Shown here: positions 26,276-33,720 of the stretch, piece by piece
How positions within the stretch are numbered: position 1 is the stretch's first letter
How the letters are laid out: the number at the start of each line of letters is the position of its first letter
Position numbers and translations under genes: made by a program
Source: Bacteroidales bacterium
GTDB lineage: Bacteria > Bacteroidota > Bacteroidia > Bacteroidales > P3
DNA length: 64,000 bases
Reading direction: 5' to 3'
NCBI GenBank assembly: GCA_016281475.1
Contig: JAEEIS010000060.1
Span: 7,645 to 71,644 of the forward strand
Notes under the pieces: model-generated
Told to the model about the DNA's origin: nothing
Seen by the model: the letters and a program-made list of their open reading frames with translations, nothing else
The model's database searches: none

Positions 26276-27325
26276 TTACACTATGGTGTCGAACTGCTTC
26301 AGGAAACGGAGGTCGTTCTCGAAATAGAGGCGCAGGTCGCGAATCTGGTACTTCAGCATTGCCATGCGCTCCACGCCCATTCCCAGCGCAAAACCGGAAT
26401 ATTCGTTGGGGTCGATATTGCAAGCCTTCAGCACATTGGGGTCTACCATGCCACAACCCAATATTTCCAACCAGCCTGTTCCCTTGCAGATGTTACAGCC
26501 CTTACCGCCACAGATGCCGCAGGAGATATCCATTTCCGCCGACGGCTCTGTGAAGGGGAAATAAGAAGGGCGCAGACGTATCTGAGTCTGCTCGCCGAAC
26601 ATCTCCTTGGCAAAATAAAGCAGGGTCTGCTTAAGGTCGGCGAAAGAGACGTTCTTGTCCACATAAAGGGCCTCGACCTGATGGAAGATGCAGTGGGCAC
26701 GGGCGCTGATAGCCTCGTTGCGGAACACACGCCCCGGCGCTATGATGCGGATGGGGGGCTTGTTGTTCTCCATGACGCGCACCTGCACCGACGAGGTGTG
26801 GGTACGGAGAGCCACCTCCTGCTTCCCCTCCTCCTTCTCTACGAAGAAGGTGTCCTGCATGTCACGGGCAGGATGGTCAGGTGGGAAATTAAGTGCAGAA
26901 AAGAGGTGCCAGTCGTCCTCAATCTCAACCGATTCCGCAACAGTAAAACCGATACGAGAGAATATCTCGGCTATCTCATTCATCACCACAGAGAGCACAT
27001 GGCGGCTTCCCATTGTCACAAAGTCGGTGGGCATGGTGAGGTCACTGGACTTGTCCTGCTCCTGATGTTCTTCAACAAAGGACTTGAATTCCTCCACCTT
27101 GTCCATTGCAGCCACCTTTAGCATATTCAGGGCCTTGCCCAACTCTTTCTTTTCCTCGTTGGGGACGGTCTTAAACTGCTCGAAGAGCTCGCTGATGATA
27201 CCTTTTTTTCCCAAGTATTTGACGCGGAACATTTCAACCTCCGCCGCCCTGTCTTGGAACTTCTCAATCTGAGTGGCGCGTATATCCTCAATATACGCCT
27301 GGATTTTGTCGTTTAGCAAATTCAT
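26276..27325 (-). CDS. pheS: Phenylalanyl-tRNA synthetase alpha subunit
   Basis: A 349-residue class II synthetase catalytic subunit that charges tRNA-Phe as an alpha2-beta2 complex. It has an N-terminal coiled coil, the motif 2 region (RIIAPGRVFRNEAISARAH with HCIFHQVEALYVD), LRPSYFPFTEPSAEMDI and motif 3 (GFALGMGVERMAML). The CGICGGKGCNICKGTGW zinc-like Cys cluster is common in the family. The start ATG overlaps the stop of the upstream isomerase gene (ATGA at 27322-27325), so the two are translationally coupled. pheT is not nearby. Confidence 0.97.
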   Translation of the reverse strand: MNLLNDKIQAYIEDIRATQIEKFQDRAAEVEMFRVKYLGKKGIISELFEQFKTVPNEEKKELGKALNMLKVAAMDKVEEFKSFVEEHQEQDKSSDLTMPTDFVTMGSRHVLSVVMNEIAEIFSRIGFTVAESVEIEDDWHLFSALNFPPDHPARDMQDTFFVEKEEGKQEVALRTHTSSVQVRVMENNKPPIRIIAPGRVFRNEAISARAHCIFHQVEALYVDKNVSFADLKQTLLYFAKEMFGEQTQIRLRPSYFPFTEPSAEMDISCGICGGKGCNICKGTGWLEILGCGMVDPNVLKACNIDPNEYSGFALGMGVERMAMLKYQIRDLRLYFENDLRFLKQFDTIV

Positions 27326-28008
27326 TGTTCTATAATAGACATCTTCATTTTTACATCTTCAATCGGTCGGTCCATCGGCCCGCATTGCACGGCGGCAATC
27401 TTGTCAATCACCTCCATGCCTTCCACCACCTCGCCAAAGACAGTGTAGTCACCGTCGAGGAAAGGCGTTCCACCTAAAGTGGCATAGACTTCGGACTGCT
27501 CTGGGGTGAAACTCTTGCCCATGCGCTGTTCGACCATCTTCAACCGGTTGGCATCCCACTTAGTACCCTGGACAATATAGAATTGGCACGACGACGAGGC
27601 CTTCTGCGGGTTCACCTCGTCGCCCTGACGGGCAGCAGCCAAAGCTCCCTTCTTGTGGAACAGGCCCGGCACAAACTCGGCAGGGATAGTGTAGCCCAGC
27701 TCCCCGTCGCCCAACATCTGCCCAGGTTTGGCATCACGCGATTTAGGGTCGCCGCCCTGTATCATAAACTGGTTGATGACTCTATGGAACAAAAGCCCGT
27801 CATAGGTGCCATCTTTTACCAACTTTATGAAATTATCGCGGTGAAGAGGGGTCTCATTGTACAATTTTACCACCATATCGCCATACGAAGTCTCAATTTT
27901 GACATGGTATTCCTTATCGGCATTTCTCTTCTGTTTATCAGTTTTTTGCGCAAAAGAAAAAACAGAAATAACTATAAAAAATAATAAAAATAAAACTTTT
28001 TTTGTCAT
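27322..28008 (-). CDS. Exported cyclophilin-type peptidyl-prolyl isomerase
   Basis: A 228-residue protein that catalyses cis-trans isomerisation of Xaa-Pro bonds in the cell envelope. The signal peptide MTKKVLFLLFFIVISVFSFAQ is followed by a linker and the cyclophilin fold: LLFHRVINQFMIQGGDP (active-site Arg/Gln), ALAAARQGDEVNPQKASSSCQFYIV, and FGEVVEGMEVIDKIA. The start is placed at 28008 (28011 also possible). A longer in-frame start at 28053 would lie upstream of the predicted transcript start. It is first in an operon with pheS. Confidence 0.93.
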   Translation of the reverse strand: MTKKVLFLLFFIVISVFSFAQKTDKQKRNADKEYHVKIETSYGDMVVKLYNETPLHRDNFIKLVKDGTYDGLLFHRVINQFMIQGGDPKSRDAKPGQMLGDGELGYTIPAEFVPGLFHKKGALAAARQGDEVNPQKASSSCQFYIVQGTKWDANRLKMVEQRMGKSFTPEQSEVYATLGGTPFLDGDYTVFGEVVEGMEVIDKIAAVQCGPMDRPIEDVKMKMSIIEQ

Positions 28009-28074
28009 CATACCGTGATTTTTTGTTATTTTTGCAGTTGCAAAATTAGTCAAAAAAAATCAAATACTCACAAA
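28001..28074. promoter_or_regulatory. Overlapping divergent promoters
   Basis: Plus strand: TTTG at 28001-28004, 22 bp, TATTTTTG at 28027-28034, driving the lipoprotein gene. Minus strand: TTTG (complement of 28071-28074), 22 bp, TAATTTTG (complement of 28041-28048), driving the isomerase-pheS operon. The two -7 boxes are 6 bp apart and the start sites fall about 7 bp apart, so occupation by RNA polymerase should be mutually exclusive. Confidence 0.65.
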
Positions 28075-28089
28075 AATAAACAACTTTTT

Positions 28090-28533
28090 ATGAAGAAAAA
28101 ATGCCTTCCCCTCATCGGAATTCTGTTAATCAGCGCATTATCAGCCATCGCATTTTCTGCTTGCGACAAAGACACATGGTGCTATTTGGACGTCACAGTA
28201 ATCGATTCCAAGTATGACAACGCCCCAGCTGGCGGTGCTTGGGTGAAAGTTCAGTACGTAAAGAAGAACGAAGCCGACCCCATGAACAACATTGTCGGCA
28301 CCATTTCCGACACCGGCCAGTGCAACGAAAACGGCATCTACAAGACCCGCTTTGCCGCCCCCGCCATCTTCACCATTATCGCCCGTGTGAACGAGCCCGA
28401 CACGCTCAACAATAAGTTCTACTATCGCGAAGGAGAGAAATCCGTCCGCCTCAAAGAGGGCGAAGTGGTCACTGCCACGGTTAAGATTATTGGCGACAAG
28501 ATTCTGGGCCGTGCCGACTTCCAAGAAATTTAA
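28090..28533 (+). CDS. Small lipoprotein of unknown function
   Basis: A 147-residue protein. Signal peptide II: MKKKCLPLIGILLISALSAI with the lipobox ending AFSAC and the lipidated Cys at residue 25. The mature part has a beta-sandwich look (YLDVTVIDSKYDNAPAGGAWVKVQ ... GIYKTRFAAPAIFTII ... VVTATVKII), as in Ig-like or transthyretin-like envelope lipoproteins. The start at 28090 follows the divergent promoter with a ~50-nt leader. It lies 21 bp before the DUF4301 gene. Confidence 0.82.
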   Translation: MKKKCLPLIGILLISALSAIAFSACDKDTWCYLDVTVIDSKYDNAPAGGAWVKVQYVKKNEADPMNNIVGTISDTGQCNENGIYKTRFAAPAIFTIIARVNEPDTLNNKFYYREGEKSVRLKEGEVVTATVKIIGDKILGRADFQEI

Positions 28534-28554
28534 TCCTTTTCACTCCCCAAGCCT

Positions 28555-30102
28555 ATGTCCATCCAATTTTCTGACAAAGACCGCAAACAGATTGCATCGC
28601 TCGGACTGACCGAAGCCGATGTCAGTCGGCAAATCGACAATTTCCGCAAAGGATTTCCCAAGACCCATCTAGTGGAAGCCGCCACAGTCGAAAATGGCGG
28701 CATCCTGCGACTCGACGACCAAGCCATCAACCGCTACACCAAGTTCTACCAACAGACCTCCAAGGGAAAGAAGATACTCAAATTCGTTCCTGCCTCGGGT
28801 GCCGCCACACGTATGTTCAAGGAGTTGTACTCTTTCACATCCACTTATTTCGGTGTCGACTACACCATCGAAAAGGAGCACCCCTCGGTCAAGGAGTTTC
28901 TTGAGAAGATTCGCACCTTCGCCTTCTTCAACGACCTCGTGGCCTGCATGGAAAAGGCCAATGCTGATTTCGACGACTACATGAACCGCGGCGACTACAG
29001 CACAGTCATCAACTTTCTGCTCAAAGAGCAATACATGGGCTACGGCAACCTACCCAAAGGACTGCTTAAGTTCCACAAATACGGACATCTGCAGCGCACC
29101 CCATTGGAAGAGCACATAGTCGAGGGAGCCGAATATGCCCGCATGAGCGACGGCACGGTCAACCTCCACTTCACCGTCTCACCCGAACACCGTGCCCTTT
29201 TCCGCAAGAAGATTGCCGAGGTGAAACGCTACTACGAGGAAGCCTTCCACATCAAACTGAACATCAGTTTCTCGGAGCAGAAACACTATACCGACATCAT
29301 TGCCGTCGACGAGCAGAACGTACCCATCCGCGACGAAGAGGGCAAACTGGTCTTCCGCCCCGGTGGACACGGCGCACTCATCGAAAACCTCAACGAGCAA
29401 CGGGCCGACCTCATCTTCGTCAAAAACATCGACAATGTGGTGCCCGACTGGATGAAGCACACTACCATCGTCTACAAGAAAGTCCTCGCTGGATTGCTCC
29501 TCAGCCTTCAGAAACAGACTTTTGAGTATCTACAGGCCCTCGACAAAAGTGTCACCGCCAAAGAGTTGAAAAAGATTGAACAGTACGCACAAGAGCAGTT
29601 GCAGATCAACCTCGACGAGGATTACCGCAAAGGCGATGAACGCCAACGCGCCCAACAGCTTCACGACCTCCTCAACCGTCCCATGCGCGTATGCGGAATG
29701 GTCAAAAATCAAGGCGAGCCTGGCGGAGGCCCATTCTTCACGCTCAACACACAAGGCGTTAAGAGCCTACAGATTGTCGAAACCGCACAAATCAACGGCA
29801 AAGACCCCGAACAGGCCGCCATCCTTGCCAACGCCACCCATTTCAACCCTGTCGACCTCGTCTGCGCCACCAAGAACTACCGTGGTCGCTACTTCGACCT
29901 GAGAAAGTACATCGACCCTGCTACCGGCTTTATCAGCAAGAAGAGCAAGGGTGCCACTATCCTCAAGTCGCAGGAACTGCCCGGTCTTTGGAACGGAGCC
30001 ATGGCCAATTGGACCACCATCTTTGTAGAAGTGCCACTTGCCACGTTCAACCCCGTCAAGACTGTCAACGACCTTCTTCGCAAAGAACACCTCGAAGGCT
30101 GA
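28555..30102 (+). CDS. DUF4301 family protein
   Basis: A 515-residue soluble protein. The DUF4301 family is found mainly in Bacteroidota and has no assigned function that I know of. Visible features: KFVPASGAATRMFKEL near residue 82, a nucleotide-loop-like glycine segment resembling nucleotidyltransferases, FRPGGHGALIENL near 263, and GMVKNQGEPGGGPFF near 380. These resemble the substrate loops of UDP-sugar pyrophosphorylases, which suggests but does not prove a nucleotidyltransferase fold. It is cotranscribed with the upstream lipoprotein. Confidence 0.85.
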   Translation: MSIQFSDKDRKQIASLGLTEADVSRQIDNFRKGFPKTHLVEAATVENGGILRLDDQAINRYTKFYQQTSKGKKILKFVPASGAATRMFKELYSFTSTYFGVDYTIEKEHPSVKEFLEKIRTFAFFNDLVACMEKANADFDDYMNRGDYSTVINFLLKEQYMGYGNLPKGLLKFHKYGHLQRTPLEEHIVEGAEYARMSDGTVNLHFTVSPEHRALFRKKIAEVKRYYEEAFHIKLNISFSEQKHYTDIIAVDEQNVPIRDEEGKLVFRPGGHGALIENLNEQRADLIFVKNIDNVVPDWMKHTTIVYKKVLAGLLLSLQKQTFEYLQALDKSVTAKELKKIEQYAQEQLQINLDEDYRKGDERQRAQQLHDLLNRPMRVCGMVKNQGEPGGGPFFTLNTQGVKSLQIVETAQINGKDPEQAAILANATHFNPVDLVCATKNYRGRYFDLRKYIDPATGFISKKSKGATILKSQELPGLWNGAMANWTTIFVEVPLATFNPVKTVNDLLRKEHLEG

Positions 30103-30127
30103 CCACAGCCTCATCTATTATTATCCT

Positions 30128-30157
30128 AAAAGGCAGAGCTACACGCCCTGCCTTTTT
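30128..30157 (+). terminator. Terminator after DUF4301 gene
   Basis: AAAAGGCAG (30128-30136) pairs with CTGCCTTTT (30148-30156), and the downstream arm doubles as the T-run. It begins 26 bp after the stop codon. Confidence 0.7.
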
Positions 30158-30173
30158 CCATCTAATAAACCCA

Positions 30174-30698
30174 ATGAGCAACACAGGTATTAAAGAACTT
30201 GACATACGTCATTGCACCGAAGGAGACCTCGACAAGGTCCTTGCATTGGAGGCAGAAATAATGGCGCATCTAGAACGTCCCGACCTACTGCGACGCAACA
30301 CCGAAACGATGTGGCGCACCTGTCTCCTACCTCCGCATGTATGTCTTGGGGCATGGCATGGAGATGTCTTGGTGGCATTGGCAGTGCTGTATGTGCCGCA
30401 AGAGGGCGACGATGAGGCTTTGGCACCTCTGCTGCAGACCATCAGCATAGAGGGACACCGCGCAGCGCACTTCAAGATATGCCTTGTGCATCCCAACTGG
30501 CGAGGTCACCACCTTCAAGTGCTGCTAGGTCAGCGGTTGCACGACGAAGCCCGCCAACGGGGCTACAACCTGCTGTGTGCCACCGCATCGCCACACAATG
30601 CCGCCAGCATCCGAAGCCTGCAGCGGCTAGGCTACCACGCTGACCATACATTGCAAAAATATGGCTCGGAACGCATTATTTTCTATTATTTCAATTAA
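30174..30698 (+). CDS. GNAT family N-acetyltransferase
   Basis: A 174-residue protein with the GNAT fold: an N-terminal strand (ELDIRHCTEGDLDKVLALE), the central VALAVLYV strand, the acetyl-CoA loop region ICLVHPNWRGHHLQVLLGQ, and a C-terminal NAASIRSLQRLGY block typical of Rim-type acetyltransferases. Substrate unknown. The usual R/Q-x-x-G-x-G/A loop is degenerate (RGHHLQ). The start at 30174 follows the terminator of the previous gene. Confidence 0.88.
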   Translation: MSNTGIKELDIRHCTEGDLDKVLALEAEIMAHLERPDLLRRNTETMWRTCLLPPHVCLGAWHGDVLVALAVLYVPQEGDDEALAPLLQTISIEGHRAAHFKICLVHPNWRGHHLQVLLGQRLHDEARQRGYNLLCATASPHNAASIRSLQRLGYHADHTLQKYGSERIIFYYFN

Positions 30699-30704
30699 AA
30701 TGCG

Positions 30705-30712
30705 TAATTTTG
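30705..30712 (+). promoter_or_regulatory. -7 box (TAATTTTG) of the metal-efflux operon
   Basis: The box predicts transcription from about 30719, which excludes an upstream ATG at 30710 and supports the ATG at 30767 for the first gene (leader about 48 nt). The metal sensor that controls it is not visible in the window. Confidence 0.65.
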
Positions 30713-30766
30713 CAGCGTGATACAATCTACACAAAGGTTTGCTCACTCTTACACAACAACCACATA

Positions 30767-31210
30767 ATGAAGCATCTGGCTGCAAAGATAGCAATCACTG
30801 TGGCTTGTGCAATCATCTTGTTGCACGCCATCGTACCGCACCACCACCACGATTGTGCGGACGAAGTGGGGTTTGTTTTTGAGACCGAAATCAACTGTCA
30901 TTGCAGCCACCAGCATCACACACACGATTGCGACGAGCACCATTCCGACCACCCCTTCGACATCTGCCGCCTTGCCGACATGCTTTCGCACCTAGTGCTG
31001 AACACCAAGGAAGACGAGCATCTGATGGCAACGGTGGTGAAGGCCGAAGTGCACGACCTAATGCAGGCTTTCCTACCCACACAAGGCATTGCCATCCAAG
31101 CTGTCTCGAACGGAGCTGATATCCTTGCCTACTCCGACGTGCCGTGGGTGCTGCCACTACCGCCACTCTCCGGTGGCAATCCCCTCCGAGCTCCGCCTCA
31201 ATGCGTCTGA
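30767..31210 (+). CDS. His-rich envelope protein heading the efflux operon
   Basis: A 147-residue protein with one N-terminal hydrophobic segment (KIAITVACAIILLHAI), then two His/Cys clusters: PHHHHDCAD and CHCSHQHHTHDCDEHHSDHPFD, near residues 24-64. The clusters suggest binding of Cu, Ag, Zn or a similar metal at the periplasmic face. The rest has no recognised domain. As first gene of the adaptor/OMF/RND operon (89 bp before the adaptor) it may act as a metal chaperone or buffer. Small DUF-type proteins of this kind precede RND operons in Bacteroidota. Confidence 0.75.
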   Translation: MKHLAAKIAITVACAIILLHAIVPHHHHDCADEVGFVFETEINCHCSHQHHTHDCDEHHSDHPFDICRLADMLSHLVLNTKEDEHLMATVVKAEVHDLMQAFLPTQGIAIQAVSNGADILAYSDVPWVLPLPPLSGGNPLRAPPQCV

Positions 31211-31299
31211 CTCTCCACGTGGCACCCATGTCGTGCCACACCCCCATTCATTTTTATTTATTTTGGCGTATTTGCCACAATTATTCAATTTTTCACAAT

Positions 31300-32484
31300 A
31301 TGAAGAAGATTCTTTCTATCATGGTAGCCGTCTGTTATATCGGAGCCATGATGTCATGCCATCATAATCACGAGCATGTCCACGAACATGAGCATTCCCA
31401 TGAGCATGAACACGAACACGATCATGGGCACAGCCACGACCACGGCCCCAACGTTGTGGCTTTCTCCAACGCCCAAGGACTGAAGGTTGGACTCGCACTA
31501 GAAAAGGTGTCGCCCCGTCCTTTTGGGCAGATAATCAAGACCTCGGCGCAGGTGCTGCCTTCGCAAGGCGACGAGCGTGAGACCACCGCCCCCGCTTCGG
31601 GAGTGGTCGTATTTACCAACCCCAACCTTGTGGTCGGTGCCGCCGTGAAAGCGGGTCAGCAACTCTTTGAAATAGAAAGCAGCGGCCTAGCCGACAATAA
31701 TATGAGTGTGCGTCTCCAAGAAGTTACCGCCAGATACAACGCTGCCAAGGCCGTCTACGAGCGCAAACAGAAGTTGGCGGAAGACAAAATCGTGTCGCTG
31801 GCCGATTTGGAAAGTGCCCGCACCACGTATGAGAGCACCAAAGCCGAGTACGACAACCTGAAGGCCAATTTCTCAAGGAAAGGTGCCGTAGTGCGCGCAC
31901 CCATAAGCGGATACGTGCAGCGTATCCATGTCAGCAACGGAGGCTTTGTGGAGGCAGGGCAGTCAGTAGTGACCGTGTCGCAGAACCGCGACCTACAGCT
32001 TCGCGCCGAAGTACAGCCCCGCTACTACGGCTGCCTCAAGAACATCAAAGGGGTCAACATCCGCATCCCTGGCGACAGTCAGACCTACACACTCGACGAA
32101 CTGGGCGGCTCGCTGGTATCCTACGGCAAGGCCACCGATGCGGACTGCCCGCTGGTGCCCGTCACCTTCCGCATTCGCAATATAGGCCAACTGCTGAGCG
32201 GTAGCTTCGTAACCGCCTACATCGTCACACAGTCCGACAAAGAGGTCCTTACCGTTCCCAACGAATCGATAGTCGAGGAAATGGGCAATTACTTCCTTTT
32301 TGTCAAAGTGCACGACGGAGAGTATGAAAAACGGATGGTAACGCTCGGCACTACCGACGGCCTTCGCACCGAGGTGACATCGGGTCTCGCTACTGGCGAG
32401 GTTGTGGTGGCAAAGGGTGCTTCGATGGTACGCCTTGCCCAAAACAATGCTGCCCTAGATCCTCATGCCGGACATGTTCACTAA
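31300..32484 (+). CDS. RND efflux periplasmic adaptor (CusB/CzcB-like), lipoprotein, His-rich
   Basis: A 394-residue membrane-fusion protein. The N-terminus has a signal with a possible lipobox (GAMMSC, Cys20), then about 30 residues of alternating His/Glu/Asp (HEHEHSHEHEHEHDHGHSHDHG-type), a metal-binding tract. The core follows: lipoyl half-motif GVVVFTNPNLVVGAAVKAGQQLFEI, a coiled-coil hairpin (residues ~140-190), the second half-motif APISGYVQRIHVSNGGFVEAGQ, beta-barrel, and membrane-proximal domain (VPNESIVEEMGNYFLFV). It ends in a second His patch (HAGHVH). It links the RND pump to the outer-membrane factor. 20 bp before the OMF gene. Confidence 0.93.
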   Translation: MKKILSIMVAVCYIGAMMSCHHNHEHVHEHEHSHEHEHEHDHGHSHDHGPNVVAFSNAQGLKVGLALEKVSPRPFGQIIKTSAQVLPSQGDERETTAPASGVVVFTNPNLVVGAAVKAGQQLFEIESSGLADNNMSVRLQEVTARYNAAKAVYERKQKLAEDKIVSLADLESARTTYESTKAEYDNLKANFSRKGAVVRAPISGYVQRIHVSNGGFVEAGQSVVTVSQNRDLQLRAEVQPRYYGCLKNIKGVNIRIPGDSQTYTLDELGGSLVSYGKATDADCPLVPVTFRIRNIGQLLSGSFVTAYIVTQSDKEVLTVPNESIVEEMGNYFLFVKVHDGEYEKRMVTLGTTDGLRTEVTSGLATGEVVVAKGASMVRLAQNNAALDPHAGHVH

Positions 32485-32504
32485 CCCCATAGATTCCTCA
32501 TACC

Positions 32505-33689
32505 ATGAAGAATAAGCATTATATCGCCATATTTGCACTTCTCCTCCTTGCCACCACAGCTGTGGCACAGCCCCGCTACAGCCATGTGCTGAAGCACGCC
32601 GAAGAGCACAACCCTATGCTTCAGGTGGCTGCCAAACGTGCCGAAGCCGAAAAGACGGCGGCCCACGTTGGCACCCTTCTGCCCAATCCCGAGGTGGAGG
32701 CCGCTTACTTTTGGGGTGCGCCCGCGGAGATAGGCATTCGCTGGGACCTCAGCATTTCGCAGTCGTTTGAAATGCCCTCAGTGCTGGTACGCAAAGCCCG
32801 CCTGCGCAACCTACAGGAACATGCCGCCGAAATCAACTACAGCGTGATACGCAAGGCTCTGCTCCTAGAGGTGCAGCAAGAGTGCGCCGACTGGGTATAC
32901 TACCACGGCGTGTCGCAAATCTACGCCCGCCACTGTGCGGCAGCAAATCGGCTGGCACAGCTATTTGAAAGACGCTACACCACAGGCGACTGCTCAATAT
33001 TGGAATACAACCGTGCACAAATGCACCATGCCAGCATGCAGAGCAAATCATCCCAAGTCTTTATGCAGGAAGACCATGCCGCCCACGACCTTCATATCTT
33101 AGTAGGCGACGAGTCTTTCTCATTCTCACAACAAGAATACGAACCCGTCATTGTCGAACCCAGTTTCGAGGACTGGTACGAACGATTTGAAATGCGCAAC
33201 CCCGACCTTCAGATGCTTTCCAACCAAGTGGATGCCAGCCAACAACGACTTCAACTAAGTCGCGCCGAATGGCTACCCACAATGAGTGTGGGCTATGCTT
33301 CCGAGAATCTTGTCGGCGAAAACTTCCGAGGTGTCAAGGTCGGACTGACCCTGCCTCTCTGGAGCCAGCATCGTGCCGTGCGCGCCGCCCAACTTGAGGC
33401 CGAAGCCGCCCAGCAGGCTCTGACTACCGAACGCGAAAAGCTTTTCGACCACCTCCGCTGCATGTTCCACCGCCACGCCGCGCTGATGCACAACGTAGAG
33501 AACCTCAAGGCATCGTTAAGCCAATACGACAGCCAGGAATACCTCGAACGGGCGTTGGAAGCTGGCGAAATCACGCTGGAGCAATACTTGCAGCAGGCCG
33601 AATTCTATATGGAAATTGAGCTCCAAATCTGGGAAGTGGCGCACGAATTGGAACTGCTCCACCTCACCCTCTATGCCGTGGAGCTGTAA
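32505..33689 (+). CDS. TolC/CusC-family outer-membrane factor
   Basis: A 394-residue protein with signal peptide MKNKHYIAIFALLLLATTAVAQ and the OEP repeat pattern: NPMLQVAAKRAEAEKTAAHVGTLLPNPEVE and, in the second half, NPDLQMLSNQVDASQQRLQLSRAEWLPTM, with long coiled coils between. It provides the outer-membrane tunnel of the tripartite pump. It is somewhat short for the family, as is common in CzcC-type members. It lies between adaptor and RND genes with 20- and 31-bp gaps. Confidence 0.92.
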   Translation: MKNKHYIAIFALLLLATTAVAQPRYSHVLKHAEEHNPMLQVAAKRAEAEKTAAHVGTLLPNPEVEAAYFWGAPAEIGIRWDLSISQSFEMPSVLVRKARLRNLQEHAAEINYSVIRKALLLEVQQECADWVYYHGVSQIYARHCAAANRLAQLFERRYTTGDCSILEYNRAQMHHASMQSKSSQVFMQEDHAAHDLHILVGDESFSFSQQEYEPVIVEPSFEDWYERFEMRNPDLQMLSNQVDASQQRLQLSRAEWLPTMSVGYASENLVGENFRGVKVGLTLPLWSQHRAVRAAQLEAEAAQQALTTEREKLFDHLRCMFHRHAALMHNVENLKASLSQYDSQEYLERALEAGEITLEQYLQQAEFYMEIELQIWEVAHELELLHLTLYAVEL

Positions 33690-33720
33690 CCCATCCTTAT
33701 CACCTTAAAAGACTACTACT

